Positions 44,901-56,237 of a stretch of DNA of 64,000 nucleotides are shown here, piece after piece. The position numbers and the translations under genes were made by a program. Below the pieces are notes generated by a model, which saw only the letters and a program-made list of their open reading frames with translations, did no database searches and was not told where the DNA came from. Numbering within the stretch: position 1 is the stretch's first letter; each line of letters opens with the position of its first letter. The stretch comes from Davidsoniella eucalypti (lineage: Eukaryota; Ascomycota; Sordariomycetes; Microascales; Ceratocystidaceae): contig RMBW01000138.1 in NCBI GenBank assembly GCA_004009845.1, forward strand, positions 1-64,000, written 5' to 3'.

Positions 44901-45656
44901 TCCTCCAGATTTGGGCCACGGATGTCTGGATTATTCTAGACAACCAAAAAGCCTCAGACGTCCTGCTGGACTCTGATCCTACTATCACCTCGCAGCCCGA
45001 GATCCTGGATTTCCGTCGACTCGCTGCTGCTTGGCCACTTCGAAGAATCTCGCACCCCAGCAGACCGGGCCGAGTCCGAGTTCTTTGGTGCCCTGGGCAC
45101 ATTGGAATCGAGGGAAATGAACAAGCTGATACCCTCGCTAAAGAAGCCTGTCTTCACGTGCCCGACTACCCGAATGCGTCGCTCGCAGGTGCCAAGAGAG
45201 CCGTCAAACGACGGTTCCAACTAAAAGCCGCCAAATGGCAGAGAGTAGCTCCACCCCTTTATAGGGAACTTGAGATTCCATGGCCTAAGGGCCCTCCCGA
45301 TGAGCTCCGTCTTAACAGACGACATCTCGGGTTCTTACTTAAGTGTCAAACTAAACATGGCGACTTCAAGGCCTATCACGACAAGTTCCAACACTGACGC
45401 ACATGTCTCATGTGCCTGTGGGCTCCCAAAGAGCCCCATCCATTTCATAAGGTGCCCTATAGCCCGGCACAGATACTCCTTCTCGGGTCGCAACCGCAGC
45501 CTCGGAACTCTGGACTTTGTTCTTGGGACTCCGCAGGGTGCGCTTCAGCTCTCAATCTTCCTCCGAAAGACACAATTTCTTGAAGACTTGTGCCCTCTTC
45601 GGCCTCCTTTAGGTGGGGACTCCGCTGCACAGCGCCCACCGTTCATTATTTTATAA
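41925..45656 (+). pseudogene. LINE 2 ORF2 remnant (endonuclease, RT, RNase H), multiple breaks
   Basis: Endonuclease starts in frame at 41925 (LRVLQANVARANSAHNQLL, VQELWTY). It shifts frame near 42380, where the other frame continues FAGDFNLHHESW, and stops after SSSDHSL at 42619. The RT is open from about 43075 to 44604: ILKPKKDDLTNSSNWRPISL, TIDVEGAFDSV, LPQGSPTSPIPF and the intact catalytic box YVDD. RNase H follows in pieces (VAYSDGSKQANGLTGAGASV, then after a shift near 44930 WCPGHIGIEGNEQADTLAKE) and a last CxC...H...C knuckle (CACGLPKSPIHFIRC). The RT motifs are preserved, but the reading frame is broken at least four times, so no full product can be made. Confidence 0.88.
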
Positions 45657-45822
45657 TTGTTACACTGTAATAGTGACCCTAGTTACACCCCCTAGTGATG
45701 CTTCCCTCTATAACCACTAGGGTTATACAGGGTTCCACCACACCCTATGTTTAGAAGATACACAAGTAGTTAGTCGATAGACACCGTGCACATGTCCCTT
45801 AAGGTGATGGGTGGGAGCCATG

Positions 45823-45855
45823 TTAATAATAACAAATACAAATACAAATACAAAT
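45823..45855 (+). repeat. LINE 2 3' tail, CAAATA simple repeat
   Basis: Tail of AATAATAAC followed by four CAAATA-type units, directly abutting the target-site duplication. Confidence 0.85.
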
Positions 45856-45869
45856 GTACTACAGTGCAA
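45856..45869 (+). repeat. 3' target-site duplication of LINE 2
   Basis: GTACTACAGTGCAA, identical to 41009-41022. Confidence 0.88.
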
Positions 45870-46220
45870 GTTTTTTTTGAAATAAACGATGGTGTATGGA
45901 CATATCTTGATCAAATATATAGCTACATATGTACAGCAGTTACCTAGAGCTTACTCTCATCGGGTAAATATCGGTAGGCATACAGCCAAAGCCAATAGAG
46001 CTAGTATTATGATAGTTATATAATAGCTAGGCTTTATTACAGTTTTATCCGAACTGGATTTAGTTTCTTACAACTACACTTCACCAAATATCCATCTTAT
46101 AACAATCAAACTCAGACATTATGGGAGAAAGAAAAGAAGAAGAAGGTCTGGCTCCCTTGCCAAACATCGCCTTGAATGTCAACAAGTTTAAACTAACAGT
46201 CGGCAATTATAGATAGTATC
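45870..46220. other. Intergenic, upstream of APH-family gene
   Basis: 351 bp of AT-rich DNA from the LINE junction to the start of the downstream gene; no distinct element recognised. Confidence 0.5.
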
Positions 46221-47510
46221 ATGGGATGGAATGACGATCCGTTTGCTGGTCCTCTTCCATTTTGGCGTGTTGAACCCAAAATTGACGATGTTCGGGAGCT
46301 CGCCCACAAGCACGTCTTAGCAGCTAATGCAATCGACGAAATCACCGTCAAACCGTTTGCCCAAGGGGCCTTGAACAAGTTGTACAGTGTCTCTACAGCA
46401 CACGGCAGCAGTTCCTCAGAACCTAACACCAGATATATACTCCGCGCGACACTACCTGTTGATCCGCACTACAAGACTCTGAGTGAGGTTGCTACTACCA
46501 AGTTTGTGGCTGAAAGAACGTCTTTGAGTGTACCAAACATCCTATCTTTCGACGCAAGCAACAAGACATATGGCTTTGAGTGGATCTTGATGAATCAGTT
46601 CTCATCGAAGTCGCTCTATCGTCATTGGCGAACCTTGTCTCTAGACGTAAAGACTGATATCGTCCATACAGTAGCCGCGTACCAGTCAGAGCTATTTAAG
46701 GATGCTAACCGTTTTGGTATGATTGGGAATATCTATCCCTCGCCAGATACAGAAAATAGTGCAGGCTTTCACATAGGCCGTATGGTCAACCCGGCATTTT
46801 TCCTAGGAAACCGCCGTAAATATGACACCATCTCGCGCGGCCCATTTTCAACAACCCACGACTGGCTCAAATCATACCTTGACTTGCTAGTTTTCGAGTT
46901 CGCAGATGCTTCCAAGAACCAGGAAGATGAAGATGACCGGGAACAGGCCAAGGAGAGTCTCGAGTGCGCAACGATGCTTCTTGATGCGCTGCCCGTTCTA
47001 TTCCCGCCCACGACAACAGAGAGACCAGAAAAAACTGTTCTATGGCACCACGATCTTACATCTAACAACATTCTAGTCAAGGACGACGGCTCGGTTGATG
47101 CTGTTATCGACTGGGAATGTGTTTCTGTTCTACCCATATGGCGTGCTAGGGAGTTCCCTCATTTTCTGAAAGGACAGGAGCGGCGTGATCCTGTACTTCG
47201 TGACGCATATGGCGACGAAGATGAGTTTGACTTACAGGATGCAGATGAGGAGTGGGCGCTTGATAACGAGGGGAAGACATCTTTGTATTGGGAACATCTA
47301 CTGGAATACGAACAGACTATTCTACGAGACGTTTATACAACAGATATGGATAGACTTGTGCCAGGGTTCCAGGCTCAGCGAGAGAAAGATGCTGCTCTGT
47401 TTGATTTCCTATTTGCTATTGAGCAATGTGACAACGACTTTCTAACTCCTAAGATCATGAGCTGGGCAAAGGATGTCATTCAAGGAAACATTACATCACT
47501 AAGATGCTAG
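46221..47510 (+). CDS. Aminoglycoside-phosphotransferase-family (kinase-like) protein
   Basis: A single exon of 429 aa. The N-lobe has the loop FAQGALNKLYSV and an ATP-binding-like strand YILRATLPV. The C-lobe carries the catalytic sequence LWHHDLTSNNILV (about 273-285, Asp in the HxD position and Asn ligand) and the metal-binding DWE of AVIDWECVSV (about 294-303). These mark the APH/ChoK-like kinase superfamily (PF01636), of which filamentous fungi have many members of unknown substrate. A highly acidic stretch (EDEDDREQ, GDEDEFDLQDADEEW) is present. No signal peptide. It need not confer antibiotic resistance. It begins 350 bp after the LINE insertion, which may have changed its upstream region. 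Confidence 0.85.
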   Translation: MGWNDDPFAGPLPFWRVEPKIDDVRELAHKHVLAANAIDEITVKPFAQGALNKLYSVSTAHGSSSSEPNTRYILRATLPVDPHYKTLSEVATTKFVAERTSLSVPNILSFDASNKTYGFEWILMNQFSSKSLYRHWRTLSLDVKTDIVHTVAAYQSELFKDANRFGMIGNIYPSPDTENSAGFHIGRMVNPAFFLGNRRKYDTISRGPFSTTHDWLKSYLDLLVFEFADASKNQEDEDDREQAKESLECATMLLDALPVLFPPTTTERPEKTVLWHHDLTSNNILVKDDGSVDAVIDWECVSVLPIWRAREFPHFLKGQERRDPVLRDAYGDEDEFDLQDADEEWALDNEGKTSLYWEHLLEYEQTILRDVYTTDMDRLVPGFQAQREKDAALFDFLFAIEQCDNDFLTPKIMSWAKDVIQGNITSLRC

Positions 47511-48422
47511 TTTACTTAGCATATCTATCATATCACTATTGTTGACTTCACAGAGGGGAAAGAAGGAAAGAGATGGAACCAGACGGAGGGGCTGTAGAAT
47601 TGAAACTGGAAAGTCCAACTATACGTTCATTAGCATAATTGGGGTAGAGGCAGCGTCAGAAAAGACCATCACCATGTACCGGCTAACCGGCCAACAGACC
47701 AAGTACATATTGCTGATTGAGTTTCTAGGCGAATTTAAGGATTGAAAACGATAAGACCAAGGCTCACATGACGACGAAGAAACGGCTAACCAAATAGAGG
47801 AATCAGGAATCAACCTGCAAACAATAAGCTGAGCAGCTCAGAGGAGTGCCAAATATTGAACAGGCCCAAGGGGTATTTTTGGGGAAAGCCGTCACAAATC
47901 GATTGAGGTTGATGAACTAGGTCACGTCGAACCATATATATTCATACGGAAAACGTCAGTACAATATATATCACAAAGTTACCATAGTACCTATTTGGAA
48001 TAACCCATGACATTGCAAGCACCTCAGCATAGCCCGTCTTCGATGAATCTTGCCGAACCAATCGGAGGGACGTGGCGCTGATGAAGTATGCGTCGTCTGC
48101 AGGCCTGACCCTAGATAGTCTCGTTAATGATACCAGCTTACTCGCTCTTTTACTGCTTTGGAGCATATCAATCAACGTGCATGGCTGGACTTGGTCTATT
48201 GATTTCTTGATGTCATCGCGATTGGAGATCCCCATCTGTAATATTCAGCAAGGCTGATACTCTCTCTGTATAGAAGGTTTGCATATAAACACCACGGAAG
48301 TCCTGTCGAGATAGTTCCAAACCTTCTGTTCCTCACAAGCAATTCTTCACTTCCACCGCAACCACCACGTGAAATACATAGTCTTGATATCTTTTACTCC
48401 CGCCCCTCTACTCTCATCTTCC
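47511..48422. other. Intergenic 0.9 kb, no gene seen
   Basis: 3' flank of the kinase-like gene and promoter of the small gene at 48423; C/T-rich leader (CTTCACTTCCACCGCAACC) at about 48347-48365. Confidence 0.5.
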
Positions 48423-48805
48423 ATGACGAGAAACCGCAGCAAGCTCCTTAAGGAGTTCATCGACGGGATTCCTGATAGTGCGCTGACGGGACTATCCTCT
48501 TCGGCTAGAACACTGTATAGAACTGCCGACTTCCGACTTGACATGCAAGGCGTAAGACTCTAAAAACCCTTGCTTCTTCATTTTGACATAATGGCGTATA
48601 TCAACTGACCATGGCCTTGCCGTGTACGACATAGATGACTTCCGACAAGAAGTTCAACTTGCAGATTCAAGTCAACAGTAACACCAAGATTACTTCGCTA
48701 AAGAGCTTTGCGCCCAACACCGTTGCAGGCCCTGTAATCGTGGGCGAAAATGAGTTAGATCCTAGTAAGATCAAAGCTTTGTTCTACCAGACCAGCAAGT
48801 TCTAA
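48423..48805 (+). CDS. Small conserved-looking protein of unknown function, 99 aa
   Basis: Two exons, 48423-48551 and 48635-48805, joined in phase 0 over an 83-bp intron (GTAAGA...CATAG). The product has an N-terminal helix-rich half (SKLLKEFIDGIPDSALTGLS) and a strand-rich half after the junction (KFNLQIQVNSNTKITSLKSF), ending KALFYQTSKF. Without the intron exon 1 would stop two codons later. No membrane segment or signal peptide. I do not recognise the family. The intron border and balanced codon use support a real gene. Confidence 0.55.
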
Positions 48806-49034
48806 AAGCTAGAGATACGACATGCTTCAGACTCGCCTGCTTTCCAGCCATGGAACCTTCCATATCTCGTGCTTATACTTAGTTAGCCTGTTGCTATAAC
48901 AGCATGTTGGTATTAGTTGAGTATTATCTGAGGCGTTATGATTTCCTTGCTTGTATATCGAGTCTTTATTCTTTAGCCGCAACCAAATATATCAAATTGT
49001 TTATATACATCCATTTCAAAGTGAGGGATAATAT

Positions 49035-51902
49035 CTATTGCAGAGCAATCTCTACTTGCTCAATTATGCTCGCAATTTCGTCCTCGCTTGTTCTTTGTCC
49101 TACCATGAGATAGATGACGTTTCCCAAGATTCTGTTATGGATATTGCGGCCATTCGTCGCTCCAAGTAGATTGTTATGTACTGTCATAGAAACCTTGCTC
49201 TTGTATCCAGAACCACTAGAATCCTTGATATAGAGCGCAAGAACAGAGCCTAGTGCCCAGCATCCCTCGATTTTGTCGGTATGAGAAAGCCTGGTAAGGA
49301 AGCTGGTAGGCCAGACTGACCATACCGATACGTTCTCGTGACCTTTGGACCAGTCTTGCTTGAAAGGGGACCAAGATCCATCCTGGTCCAATTTCTGCAG
49401 CTGTTTGACGGACTCTACACCAACGGCACATCCCATAGGGTTAGCAGTATAGCTGTGTCCGTGTAGAAGCGCATCGCTTTTGTCGTCACTAAGGAAGCTT
49501 TCGTAGATGCTCTCTGACGCCATGGTAGTGCACATAGGGAGAGCGCCACCCGTCAACAGTTTGGCATTGACGACAATGTCGGCGTCGACTCCGAGGAATG
49601 AGGCGGCGGAAAAGCGACCAAGGCGGTATAAGCCGGTAAAGACTTCATCGAAGAAGACGGGGAGACCAGACCAGTTTTCTGTTCTGTTGGTTTCTACTGT
49701 CCCGTGGGGCGGCTCTCCAAACAGGCCGGGGTTGCTACGGACTACGTTGACGAGAGCTCTCTGGAATAGAGGGTCGCTAGAGAAATCGAAAGGTTAGTAT
49801 AACGTATGACAAAAGAAGTAACTGAGATAAAAAGATGATGTTACTTACACAAGACGCATGCCACCGGCTCCTAGAACGATAGGTTCCATGACTAGAGCTC
49901 CAAACGTTCTGCCTGAAAGTCTAAGCTTCGATATGGTCTCGAGTATGTAGGCCTCGTATTGCTTATGCTCTCCTCGGTCTTCTCTAGACTTCATGTCAAA
50001 TAGATCCTCGATGTTGTCAAAAGAATCCCGCTCTACTTTCTGCCAGCCATTGGGAGTACTGATATGCCAAAAGCCATTCTTCAGAAGAACAGTCGGATAG
50101 TCGAACCAGAATCCACGACCACGATACCACTCTACCTTTTCATTGTAGGCATTAGGGTCGGCACAGTCCATCACTCCGATGGTATCACCATGATAACTAC
50201 CCTTGAGGCCGATAATCTCGATGTTGTCGCGGGGGCTCCATCCATAGCGTTTACGTGATGCCCGCAAAGCCATTTTCAGGGCAACCTCGCATCCAGAGCT
50301 ACCGTTGTCGGTGTAGAAAACTCGGCTGAACCGAGATGTTGGCGAAGCAGTTTTGGCTCCAGATAGCATGTCTTCAGCTAACTTCAAAGCTGGCTCATGA
50401 ATAGCCTCGGCAAACATGACATGTCCATAGCGACCACCGGCATGAGCAGCTGCTAATGTTAGTTCTGTGCTAGAGTGGCCAAGTCCCTGAGTCCACCATG
50501 AGCCGGACCCGTCTAGTGAGGATGTCAACATGCCATTTTCCGTGTTTGGAATAGACAATTCATCGGCTTCAGATACTGGCTTCTTTGATAGTGTCTGAAA
50601 GTAGTTTCCATGGGCAGAATCAATGGTAGTAATATTTTCCGGTGTCAAAAGATTCTGCTGTGTGAAGGGATACCATATGCTTTTGTAGGCTTTATCCGAC
50701 ATCCCAGTCAGCCGCTCTATACGGGCTTTATGACGAGAGTCAAGATGTCCAATGAGCTCCGCCAAAGACACAGAGTCAATCTGACTTTTGTAAAACGCCG
50801 TCATGGCCTCGATGTCTTGTTGTTGATCGAAGCTTCGGGGTGGCGGTTGCTTGATAGTCCCTAGTCTGATGTTATGATGCTTATCAAAATACTCTGCTAG
50901 GTATACCCAATTCTGGTATCGTTCCTCCTGGAACACCAGCACAGCTTCAACATCATAACCTCGAATCTTGAGGGCTTCGAAGGATGCGATGGTTTGCGAT
51001 ATACCACCTAGTTTAGAGTCTCCAACGAGGATAGCGGGGAGACGGAGCGGCTTGAATAGCTCAACTTGAGTTGTTCCGGAGGGGCCAGGAGAATGAACTC
51101 CACCTGCAGTTTCTACGAAGAGCCAACCAGGTCCAGCTAAAGCTTGTTTATTGCCGTGTCTTTGGATCCCACGAAGAAGGTCTGTATCAGATGGAATATA
51201 CTGAGGCAAACAAGAGAACCAAGTTGGAAAGTAGGTTAGTGTGGATTCCATCTTGAGACACGGGCTAGAATATAGCAGAATGCCTACCTTTCCAGACGCT
51301 GGAGCTGCGGAATGTGGGCTTTCAGCTAAGTCATACTGAAACAATGTGTGGTATTTTGTACGAGGCGCGAATGTGCGAATGTGTCTTGGAATATGGCCTT
51401 TAGTCAGTGGCAGGTCTTAGGCTAAGTTTTGTCTAAAACAACATGCTTGTACAATGTATACAAGCCATATAGCATAGCAGGGGGTTATGGAGTATCTATC
51501 ACAACGGTAGTTGTTAATGAAATGCATTGCCATGTAGCTTTGTATATGCTTGATTTTGTATATGCTTGATATAACAGCGGTCTCGAATGCATGGCCCATC
51601 AGCATTTACAGGCAGGCGTTTCTACAACTATGGGACATACTATACAAAGAATGGACTGACTTACACATTTCATCAGCTTCATCCAGCGAGCCAGTCGAAA
51701 CTGGCTTGAGATAGGAGATTGTATCCTTTGGCCATAGTTTCTGTGCTGTTTTACTTAGAGTTGTAGAGAAGACGGTCTTTCCAACTTCTGTATTTGCACC
51801 GTATATCTGATATGCACGCAAAGAGCGCTGGAGAAGCGCAGATGGTGGCGCCATAGCCGTGCTAGAGGCGTAAGTTGGGGCTATCAAGAAGCCGAAGAAC
51901 AA
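49035..51902 (-). CDS. bioDA: Bifunctional dethiobiotin synthetase / DAPA aminotransferase
   Basis: Three exons (51902-51665, 51397-49849, 49776-49035; introns of 267 and 72 bp) encode 842 aa. An alternative start at 51854 (MAPPSALLQ) would remove 16 residues. The BioD domain comes first: P-loop GANTEVGKT (35-43), LVFQ/LFQYD blocks and FVETAGGVHSP. It adds CO2 to DAPA with ATP to make dethiobiotin. The BioA domain follows: WYPFTQQ, GSGSWWTQGLGH, SSGCEVALKMALRAS, KGSYHGDTIGVMD, FDEVFTG and the PLP lysine in NAKLLTGG (about 668). It converts KAPA to DAPA using S-adenosylmethionine. The fusion order is the usual one in fungi and plants, and the plant enzyme is mitochondrial. It is divergent from biotin synthase, with 1.4 kb between them. 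Confidence 0.92.
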
Positions 51903-53305
51903 GAGAGTGAAACTTGGAGAATAGAGTGCAGTTGTTACTAGGCAGATGACGGTTTACGATGTGTATGCATAGAGAGCTTTAGAGAACTAGCCACTATCAA
52001 GAGCAGAATCATAAAAGCAACCATGAATTACTTACCATCGATTAATTAATCCACCAACTCCTCGTGCGACGCCCCACAATATTCTATTGATGAGTAATGT
52101 GGAGTAATATTGCAAATCTCAGCTAAATCAGCCAAAGAAAGCTAAAGACTATTGTGTCACTCAACAGAACGCCATTGATCTGCATAGGGCAGCCTTTGAA
52201 TGGCGGATCGGCCTGATTGTTGGAAGACTTGAGATGACAATAACTCGGAGCTTGACAAACTCAGAATAACTCGGCTTAATCTTGGTTGAGGTTCGGAATT
52301 TTGACCCTGCATCACTTTACTGTGTTTTTCCTTGGCAAAGCCTGACTAACTATCAAACCCAAATTTTGGAGCTTGGGGGGTCTGAGGTAGCTTCGACTTA
52401 TTTGACTGACCATTCACAGTAGCCGCATTAGCTTTATTGTTAATCCAAGGGATTCTTGTAACTAACGTGGGACCTGGAAGTTACATTAAGGAAGGTCAAC
52501 TTGTAGCAAAAAAAAAAGTATTTCTTTCTTTTGTTCCACAGCCCAGATGCTATCAGATATGCTATGCTGAAATATAGGGTTACAAAACTTGCTTGAGGAG
52601 AATTACTGCAGGTCTCGGCTATTTCGTATCTCCAATATCATAAGCACTTCGAAAACAGGCTGGTGGGTACTGATGGAATAGAGGGGTTACATAAGGTGAT
52701 GCCTAATTATAATGCCATTTGGTGGGACATTTTGTGTAGATGCTTGTTTTCATACATATGGGTTTGTATCCTTATCTATAGCACCTGTATGTACACTAAC
52801 AATAAACAGAAGCCGACAGACACTTTGTTTCTTGCCATGAGAAACACCTCGAGCCGTCTATGAAACTATGGCGGTGGCAGTGCTGCATCTGTAATGTCAT
52901 GGTAAACGGCCCATTCCTAGCTGTACTTTCAGCGCTTCGTCTCGTTAACGGCCCCATTGTAACGCATCACGTAGTATCAGTAGTGGTGTCGGTGTTTAAT
53001 CTGTCAGCCATGGACACCAACCACTGTATATTTCAGTGGTGTATATGCCCAAGCAAAGTCCACACAAATATGCTCATTGATCAATTGGCTTCTCGTTGAG
53101 CATATCTTTTTTATCCGTTTGTATAAACAACTGACCAAATAACATTCAATATCGAAATCTCCGCGCTAATTCTTTGAAAACTCTTTTGCTAGCCATCTCG
53201 AGGTCTCTTGACGATACATCCCACATTCTGATCTGATCTGACCTTGATAGATCTACTAGGTTTTGCTCTGTTGGCCGACTACAAAACATACTACAAATAC
53301 TAGCC
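51903..53305. other. Divergent promoter region of bioDA and biotin synthase
   Basis: 1.4 kb intergenic region between two divergent biotin genes, likely holding both promoters. Short A-runs (about 52510) and AT-rich DNA; no clear TATA or known operator identified. A frame at 52663-52863 is probably chance. Confidence 0.5.
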
Positions 53306-54740
53306 ATGATGTTGACTAGTATGCGCAGCTTCCAATCGATTGCTCGATTTGGAGCTCTTGGAGGGAGAGCTACCCTACGGCCTGTGGTGCGCTACATATC
53401 TTCCTCGACCGCGGAAGCCGCCAGCCAAGTCGACTGCAGCGCTTCTATTGCTCGCCGAGCCCCGGTAAACGGAGACAACCAGATTCCTAGTGCGCCGCAA
53501 GATCCAACAGAAAGCGATATGTCAGCAGCTCAGATACAGGCACAGCGCTCTCTTCAAGCAAGAGAGATCTTCTCCAAGGCGGTAGCGGCCGAGAGCCTCC
53601 GTCACGATTGGACTAGAGAGGAGATCTCTGCCGTTTACTACCAGCCTTTGCTTGAGTTGGCATTCCAAGCAGTAAGCATCGTATCATGTCTTACCAACAC
53701 AAGAGAGCCCTATAGTGCATATTCATTGTGCTTCATTCTCTATCGATTACCTTTTCTTACCAAGACAAACCATCCCGCCTAATCTTACTTCGCCATGCTA
53801 ACCTAAACTCTATTCTTGCTATTAGTCTACCGTCCATCGACGCTTCCATAAGCCATCCGAAGTTCAACTATGCACCCTTATGAACATTAAGACCGGTGGA
53901 TGCTCCGAAGACTGTTCGTACTGCGCCCAATCTACACGACACCAAAAAGGAACGAAGCTGGAGGCCAAGCGTGTTGAGTCGGTCGAATCAGTTCTTGCTG
54001 CCGCCGCTCAAGCCAAAGCCAACGGCAGCACTCGGTTCTGCATGGGTGCCGCATGGCGTGATATGCGAGGCCGCAAGAACAGTCTCAAGAACATCAAGGC
54101 CATGGTTGAAGGTGTTCGGGGCATGAATATGGAAGTGTGTGTGACTCTAGGAATGATCGACGCAGAGCAAGCAAAGGAGCTCAAGGATGCTGGCTTGACA
54201 GCTTACAACCACAACGTCGATACTAGCCGCGAGTTTTACCCTAGCATCATCACAACACGGTCTTATGACGAGAGGTTAGCCACATTGCAGAATGTCAGAG
54301 AGGCTGGCATCAAGGTGTGCTCTGGCGGTATCCTGGGACTGGGCGAGAAGAGCAGCGATCGTATTGGCCTGCTACACACGGTTTCTACGCTACCATCTCA
54401 CCCAGAGAGCTTCCCCGTCAACGCTCTTGTTCCCATTCAAGGCACGCCACTGGGTGACCGGCCCATGCTGGAATTCCCTTCTATGCTGCGTACTATCGCG
54501 ACTGCTCGCATCCTGATGCCCAGCACCATCATCCGTATTGCTGCTGGCCGCAAGACTATGACTGAAGAGAAGCAAGCTCTATGCTTCATGGCTGGTGCCA
54601 ATGCCATTTTCACGGGCGAGAAAATGCTCACCACGGACTGCAATGGCTGGGACGAGGATAGTGCCATGTTTGGTCGATGGGGCTTGGAGCCAATGAAGAG
54701 CTTCGAGAAGACCACGGTCACCAGCAATGCTGAGATTTGA
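53306..54740 (+). CDS. bioB: Biotin synthase (radical SAM)
   Basis: Two exons (53306-53671 and 53826-54740; 154-bp intron in phase 0) encode 426 aa. The N-terminus is Arg/Ser-rich without acidic residues for about 35 residues (SMRSFQSIARFGALGG), a likely mitochondrial presequence. Radical-SAM cysteines C148, C152 and C155 lie in GGCSEDCSYCAQS. YNHNVDTSREFY and the ligand region IRIAAGRKTM match biotin synthase. The enzyme inserts sulphur into dethiobiotin using two Fe-S clusters. The ATG used is the first of an ATGATG pair. The 3' end is 151 bp from that of the convergent KAPA synthase gene. Confidence 0.95.
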
Positions 54741-54891
54741 TGAATTATCTATGTTGGATCACTCAGGCTTTATGAATATATTGAATAACATCCCGGGTTT
54801 ATAACGTATGAAGCATGTATCGGTGATATGACAAGAGATCTGTGTACTGTGTGGCGTATGTCGTTGTGTCTTTTATTTGTCGAATAATCCA

Positions 54892-56237
54892 TCACAGCTT
54901 ATGTTGTAATCCCTTTGAAAGTGTCATTTCTTGGACAACCCAATCTTCAATGACCGAAACCAGGCCGTCAACCTGCACGGAAGAATTCGCTGCATGTAAG
55001 CAAATCCTAATCCGTTCCTCGCCCGGCGGGACTGTTGGCGCCACAATAGGCCGTACCATAAAGCCTCGCTCTTGGCAGTAAGAAGCTAGCTTTTTAGGGA
55101 ACGGCGTCAATATCGGAATGATGGGACTCTGTGGTTCGGCCTCGATGATCTGTATGAGGCTGTCCGGAGGGTCTACCCGTCGTTTCAAAGCAAGGAGTTT
55201 TGAATGAGTATATTTCGCAATATGGCTGAGATGCGATATCAAAACTTTGGCTTCGGGACTCCCAAGAAACCTGTATGCAGTCTTGATGGCCGCTAAGTGA
55301 GAGAACGAAGGGCCGGTCGTATAGATGAAGCTACGCGCATAGTTTATCAGATATTGCCTGGAAATAGCAGAGCAAAGGACGGCAGCTACAGAGATATCGG
55401 TGGTCAGTATCTGTCTATATACACGTCATGCTCGGAGGTGTTTGAGATGGACTTACCGCCAGCACAGCCCGTTGCTTTGCCAAAGGTATGCAACCTCATG
55501 AATATTTTCTGTTCCAGTCCCAGCTTGCATACTAAGCCTCGGCCATCCTCGCCAATGATTCCGGTTGAATGTGCCTCGTCGATGATGATGTAGCCATTAC
55601 CATTCGGCAAGCACCGTTCTACACAGTCAACCAGTTCTTGGAACAAGCACACATCGCCGTCCATGCTATACACGCCCTCGACTGCAATGAAGACGTTGTG
55701 TTGGCCATTGCCCATATCGGGTCCCAGTCCTTGAAGCACTGTCTCCAGTGAATCATAGCCACGCTTCGCTTGCTCCTTTCCAGCGAGTATGGTGTTGTGT
55801 TTGAAAGGAACCCGTTTCTTTGCACGACTAAGCCTCATGCCATCATGAACACTAGCATGGATTAATGCGTCGTATACGATCACATCGTCTTGGCCTGCAA
55901 TGCTAGCAAATATACCAGCATTTGCATCGAAGCCAGAGTTGAATATCAAGGCCGCCGGGGCCCTATGGAAGTCCGCAATTTCTTGCTCTAAATCCTCCGC
56001 AAACTCCGAGTTCCCGTCTAGTAACCGCGAGCCACCAGATCCGAGAAGATCGTGCTCTTGGTGCTCTTGCAGAGCTTTGAGAAAAGAGGTTTTGACTTGG
56101 GAGTTAGACGACAACGAAAGGTATGAATTTGAAGAAAAGTCAACAGACCTGGGGAGAGGTGTAGTGAGTCGTCGTAAAAGAGATCGGGCCTCTCGATCTT
56201 TGAGAAGATTCTCAAATTTGGTTTCAAGTTGTCTCAT
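54892..56237 (-). CDS. bioF: 8-amino-7-oxononanoate (KAPA) synthase
   Basis: Two exons (56237-55457 and 55385-54892; 71-bp intron) give 424 aa. Alpha-oxoamine-synthase motifs are present: SSNSYLSLSS, GSGGSRLLDGNS, FNSGFDANAG, VEGVYSMDGD, IIDEAHSTGIIGEDGRG and the PLP lysine K254 in HTFGKATGCAG. The reaction condenses a pimeloyl thioester with alanine and releases CO2. In Aspergillus the step is reported to be peroxisomal. The C-terminus here is QHKL, a weak match to a PTS1 signal ([SAC][KRH][LM]), so peroxisomal import is possible but not certain. A longer upstream frame (start 56333) is less likely because it reads through an A/C homopolymer leader. It is convergent with biotin synthase. Confidence 0.92.

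Larger units (their letters stand above)
41023..45855 (+). mobile_element. 5'-truncated, decayed LINE retrotransposon with target-site duplication
   Basis: Bounded by a perfect 14-bp direct repeat. It contains remains of ORF1 with zinc knuckles and ORF2 with endonuclease, RT, RNase H and a final Cys/His knuckle, and ends in a CAAATA simple-repeat tail (45823-45855). It belongs to the same broad type as the LINE at 1-5103, but the protein sequences are clearly different, so it is another family. ORF2 is broken by several frameshifts and stops. The insertion point lies within ORF1, so the copy is 5'-truncated, as expected from incomplete target-primed reverse transcription. Confidence 0.92.
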
